Shown piece after piece: positions 59,578 to 64,000 of a stretch of 64,000 nucleotides of DNA. Numbering within the stretch: position 1 is the stretch's first letter; the number at the start of each line of letters is the position of its first letter. Made by a program: the position numbers and the translations under genes. The stretch comes from Siphonodentalium dalli. Its lineage: Eukaryota; Mollusca; Scaphopoda; Gadilida; Siphonodentaliidae. The stretch covers positions 9,775,814-9,839,813 of the forward strand of contig CP136063.1 of the NCBI GenBank assembly GCA_032622095.1, given 5' to 3'. The notes below the pieces were generated by a model. It searched no databases and had not been told where the DNA came from. It saw only the letters and a program-made list of their open reading frames with translations.

Positions 59578-59978
59578 TTAACCCTTTACCCAACAAAACG
59601 GCCAAAACCGGCCAAATAAAGCTTCAACAGCCTAAAATATCGTCGGTCTGTCTCAATAGAACCATACAAATATGGATATCATTGGAACCGGCTCCTTGAC
59701 CACATTGTGATAGTTACAGTTATGCCCTGTGCCAATGCATTCTCTTATATATGCGAGTCGACCATAGGTCGCCTCGCATATATAAGAGAATGCATTGGCC
59801 TAAAAACAATCTTTTTTGTAACACTTTTTACCATTTTTTCTTACATTCTTTAACAATTTTATAATTTTTAATGTGTTAAGCCAATGCATTCTCTTATATA
59901 TGCGAGGCGACCTATGGTCGACTCGCATATATAAGAGAATGCATTGGCACAGGGCCGTTCTGTTGGGTAAAGGGTTAA
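59578..59978 (+). mobile_element. piggyBac-like MITE, complete copy B, with known empty site
   Basis: TTAA 59578-59581 then CCCTTTACCCAACA, and TGTTGGGTAAAGGG then TTAA 59975-59978, with the same body and two palindromes as copy A. The flanks CTCATAATTCCG and AACAACTAATCCTT are contiguous around a single TTAA at 41046-41049 in the paralogous segment, which shows the pre-insertion state. Confidence 0.95.
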
Positions 59979-60414
59979 AACAACTAATCCTTAAAATTCT
60001 TACAACTATATACGGCTTATCACTGAAGGTTTCACAAGCATCTCACCAGAATTCGCTTTTACCGGACTCGTCCTCCAGGTCGCAGTTTGACTTTTAATCC
60101 GTCCCAAAAATTCCCATTTCTATAAATAAAACGCCCATGGCGAAACATTATACACTTTGACTATGTACTACGTTATGTCCAAATCCAAAATCACCATGTC
60201 CACTAATCTCTCAGTAATCTGGGGTGACGGGTTTGAACGATAATACATTGGTGGCGCTCACAATTTCGATCAACTGTGGCGTTATACCACACGGTGGTTG
60301 GTGTAACCAGACGCAATTCCATAAACAGCCTTCTGAATGTTTGTTATAACTTATTGAAAATCGTGTGAAAAGATATACAAATTTAAGTTACATGGAAAAT
60401 TTATAATATACCAC

Positions 60415-60814
60415 TTAACCCTTTACCCAACAAAACGGCCAAAACCGGCCAAATAAAGCTTCAACAGCCTAAAATATCTTCGGTCTGTCTCAATAGAACC
60501 ATACAAATATGGATATCATTGGAACCGGCTCCTTGACCACATTGTGAAAGTTACAGTTATGCCCTGTGCCAATGCATTCTCTTATATATGCGAGTCGACC
60601 ATAGGTCGCCTCGCATATATAAGAGAATGCATCGGCCTAAAAACAAACTTTTTTTAACACTTTTTACCATTTTTTCTTACATTCTTTAACAATTTTAGAA
60701 TTTTTAATGTGTTACGCCAATGCATTCTCTTATATATGCGAGGCGACCGATGGTCGACTCGCATATATAAGAGAATGCATTGGCACATGGCCGTTCTGTT
60801 GGGTAAAGGGTTAA
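60415..60814 (+). mobile_element. piggyBac-like MITE, complete copy C
   Basis: TTAA 60415-60418 then CCCTTTACCCAACA; right end GTTGGGTAAAGGG then TTAA 60811-60814. The body matches copies A and B with few changes (ATCGGCC for ATTGGCC, a CGACCGATGGTCG centre in palindrome 2, CACATGG for CACAGGG). Confidence 0.95.
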
Positions 60815-60825
60815 TTAACATTGTA

Positions 60826-61456
60826 CGATATCCTTTCATGACAGGAGCTTCCTGGTTTTGTTTAGAAAGCACATTGCCAATGCATACTCTTATATACGTG
60901 ATTCGACCATAGATCGCTTCGCGTATACAAGAGAAAGCATTGGCCTAACAAATTATATATTAATCTGTAGAATTGTTAAAAAATATAAGACACAATTTAA
61001 AGAATGATAACAAATTGTTGAAGTATGTAAGGAATAATGATAAAAAATAATAAAAATTGTTAAAAAATTTAAGAAAAAAAAATAAAGAATGTAAGAAAAA
61101 AAAAAGATAAAAAGGTGATGAAAAGGTTAAAGAATGTAAGAATAAACGCTTAAAAATAAAACAATTGCATAAGACAAAAATGATAAAAATTGGTATTGAA
61201 TGTTAGAAGACAAAATGCTAAAAAATGAAAAAATTGTTAAACAATATAAGAGCGAAAAATAAAAATTGTTATAAAATGTAAGCCAAATGATAAACAATGA
61301 TACAAATTGTTAACGAATATAAGAACAATTGATATTAAAATGTTAGGCCAATCCATTCTCTTATATAAGCGAGGCGACATATGGTCGACTCTCATATATA
61401 AGGAATGCATCGACACAGGTTCATTAATGTTGCGCCAGCGCAGCTCCCAACGTGTT
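60826..61456. mobile_element. diverged second-family MITE with an expanded A-rich core
   Basis: The left end CCTTTCATGACAGGAGCTTC matches the left end of the element at 20869, and the right end GTTGCGCCAGCGCAGCTCCC matches that element's right arm. The arms contain worn forms of the CCAATGCATTCTCTTATATA palindromes. The core (about 60955-61330) is a loose minisatellite of AAAATTGTTAAAAAATGTAA-type units, the same phrase found in short form in the TTAA MITEs. It abuts the 92-bp array. Confidence 0.65.
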
Positions 61457-61461
61457 AAATT

Positions 61462-63467
61462 AACACTCCCATGTGGAGCCTCACGTAGAACCATGCAGAC
61501 GACAGTCACCAATGCATTGTTCTCTCTGTCTGGGGCTCCATAAAGGGTTATATAACACTCCCATATGGATCCTCACGTAGACCCATGCAGACGACAGTCA
61601 TCAATGCATTGTTCTCTCTGTCTGGGGCTCCATAAAGAGTTATATAACACTCCCATGTGGAGCCTCACGTAGACCCATGCAGACGACAGTCATCAATGCA
61701 TTGTTCTCTCTGTCTGGGGCTCCATAAAGGGTTATATAACACTCCCATATGGATCCTCACGTAGACCCATGCAGACGACAGTCACCAATGCATTGTTCTC
61801 TCTGTCTGGGGCTCCATAAAGGGTTATATAACACTCCCATATGGATCCTCACGTAGACCCATGCAGACGACAGTCACCAATGCATTGTTCTCTCTGTCTG
61901 GGGCTCCATAAAGGGTTATATAACACTCCCATATGGATCCTCACGTAGACCCATGCAGACGACAGTCACCAATGCATTGTTCTCTCTGTCTGGGGCTCCA
62001 TAAAGGGTTATATAACACTCCCATATGGATCCTCACGTAGAACCATGCAGACGACAGTCACCAATGCATTGTTCTCTCTGTCTGGGGCTCCATAAAGGGT
62101 TATATAACACTCCCATGTGGAGCCTCACGTAGAACCATGCAGACGACAGTCACCAATGCATTGTTCTCTCTGTCTGGGGCTCCATAAAGGGTTATATAAC
62201 ACTCCCATATGGATCCTCACGTAGACCCATGCAGACGACAGTCATCAATGCATTGTTCTCTCTGTCTGGGGCTCCATAAAGAGTTATATAACAATCCCAT
62301 GTGGAGCCTCACGTAGACCCAAGCAGACGACAGTCATCAATGCATTGTTCTCTCTGTCTGGGGCTCCATAAAGGGTTATATAACACTCCCATATGGATCC
62401 TCACGTAGACCCATGCAGACGACAGTCACCAATGCATTGTTCTCTCTGTCTGGGGCTCCATAAAGGGTTATATAACACTCCCATATGGATCCTCACGTAG
62501 ACCCATGCAGACGACAGTCACCAATGCATTGTTCTCTCTGTCTGGGGCTCCATAAAGGGTTATATAACACTCCCATATGGATCCTCACGTAGACCCATGC
62601 AGACGACAGTCACCAATGCATTGTTCTCTCTGTCTGGGGCTCCATAAAGGGTTATATAACACTCCCATATGGATCCTCACGTAGACCCATGCAGACGACA
62701 GTCACCAATGCATTGTTCTCTCTGTCTGGGGCTCCATAAAGGGTTATATAACACTCCGATGTGGAGCCTCACGTAGACCCATGCAGACGACAGTCATCAA
62801 TGCATTGTTCTCTCTGTCTGGGGCTCCATAAAGAGTTATATAACACTCCCATATGGATCCTCACGTAGACCCAAGCAGACGAGTCATCAATGCATTGTTC
62901 TCTCTGTCTGGGGCTCCATAAAGGGTTATATAACACTCCCATATGGATCCTCACGTAGACCCATGCAGACGACAGTCACCAATGCATTGTTCTCTCTGTC
63001 TGGGGCTCCATAAAGGGTTATATAACACTCCCATATGGATCCTCACGTAGACCCATGCAGACGACAGTCACCAATGCATTGTTCTCTCTGTCTGGGGCTC
63101 CATAAAGGGTTATATAACACTCCGATGTGGAGCCTCACGTAGACCCATGCAGACGACAGTCATCAATGCATTGTTCTCTCTGTCTGGGGCTCCATAAAGA
63201 GTTATATAACACTCCCATATGGATCCTCACGTAGACCCAAGCAGACGAGTCATCAATGCATTGTTCTCTCTGTCTGGGGCTCCATAAAGGGTTATATAAC
63301 ACTCCCACATGGAGCCTCACGTAGACCCAAGCAGACGAGTCATCAATGCATTGTTCTCTCTGTCTGGGGCTCCATAAAGGGTTATATAACACTCCCATAT
63401 GGATCCTCACGTAGACCCATGCAGACGAGTCATCAATGCATTGTTCTCTCTGTCTGGGGCTCCATAA
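61462..63467 (+). repeat. 92-bp minisatellite (about 22 units), MITE-derived by inference
   Basis: The unit GTTATATAACACTCCCATAT, GGATCCTCACGTAGACCCAT, GCAGACGACAGTCACCAATG, CATTGTTCTCTCTGTCTGGG, GCTCCATAAAGG repeats at 92 bp (GGGGCTCC at 61532, 61624, 61716); some right-hand units are 90 bp (GACGAGTCATC). TGTCTGGGGCTCCATAAAGG and CAGACGACA phrases also occur in single-copy foldback sequences at 17826-17905, 20400-20480 and 46352-46440, and the array directly follows a MITE. Minus-strand frames through it are periodic and not genes. Confidence 0.95.
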
Positions 63468-63599
63468 ATGATTCGAAAACTGATCAGGATTCAGAAGCTC
63501 GCCTTATCATTCACGCATCAATCCTAAAGGAGTATAAAACAACTCCACGGCCTGTCTTTATTAGCACTCAGGATTAATAAAGAACCAAAGTCGGGCGCT

Positions 63600-64000
63600 T
63601 CGGGTCATATATAGACTACTAGCAGGATTACCCGGCGTTGCCCAGGTTAAAATGATGTGAAACCCTCTGCATATTGTGGATATAAGGTGTATCGTGGGAA
63701 TGATTAAATAAAAGTTTGGTGGCAATCGGCGGCAAACATTTGTTCTGCCCCTTCCCTTTTCAGCCCCTGACAACAGCGTCACTTTAGAAAATTGTAATCC
63801 GCACCATTATCTTTCTCGTAAAAAGTTACTCATAGTAGACCAGTTTGACTCGAACGGCGCCACTTTTGACATGTTTAAACTGCACCACCAGATTCCTTAT
63901 CTCATGGGGATGATTATATATGTTTCGTGGCAATCGGTGACAATTTTTTTCTGCCGCTCCCCCTTTTCTGCCCCTGAAAACAACGGCGTCACTTTAGAAA
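63600..64000 (+). repeat. dispersed repeat with two diverged units, runs off the edge
   Basis: TGGCAATCGGCGGCAA, TTCTGCC, TTTTCAGCCCCTGA and GCGTCACTTTAGAAAA at 63720-63793 recur as TGGCAATCGGTGACAA, TTCTGCC, TTTTCTGCCCCTGA and GCGTCACTTTAGAAA at 63927-64000, about 210 bp apart. The start contains GGATTACCCGGCGTTGCCCA. No coding signal. Confidence 0.6.

Overview
This looks like nuclear DNA of a repeat-rich, AT-rich metazoan, most likely a lophotrochozoan such as a mollusc. That is inference. It rests on genes split by GT-AG introns, a TTAGGG-type telomeric tract, a tRNA-derived SINE with an (AATC)n tail, several LINE fragments, many copies of the palindrome TACATGTA, and abundant foldback MITEs. 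Nothing prokaryotic is present (no operons, no CRISPR). Most long open frames in the window are products of tandem repeats, not genes.

Layout. 1-11.8 kb is one satellite array of a 93-bp unit with a recent 2-kb internal duplication, closed by a piggyBac-like MITE inserted at a TTAA of a unit. 11.8-17.8 kb is gene-free and holds diverged tandem and foldback repeats. 17.8-23.7 kb holds three plus-strand exons of a CRYZ-type quinone oxidoreductase; the middle exon carries a frameshift, its upstream splice sites are tandemly duplicated, and decayed exon-like relics and MITEs lie around it. 25.1-28.8 kb holds a retroelement Gag-like reading frame with no visible pol, interrupted by one stop codon and by an interstitial telomeric tract. 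30.4-37.3 kb is a chain of minisatellites and terminal-inverted-repeat elements, including a 44-bp array studded with CRE-type sites. 38.3-39.3 kb is a 5'-truncated LINE.

44.8-57.7 kb holds the most interesting coding signal: a minus-strand gene of which three exons are visible and phase-compatible. They encode a WxxW-rich repeat region, one transmembrane helix and a repetitive cytoplasmic tail with PPPY and a PDZ-type C-terminus. Its introns are almost entirely tandem arrays (33, 50 and 43 bp), LINE remains and MITEs. 58.7-64 kb is again arrays (68 and 92 bp) and MITEs.

The unifying theme is repeat biology. A piggyBac-like MITE family, each arm of which is itself a palindrome, occurs in at least seven intact or broken copies. 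Two insertions can be read against pre-insertion sequence present in the same window. At least one minisatellite (92 bp) seems to have grown out of a MITE-type sequence.
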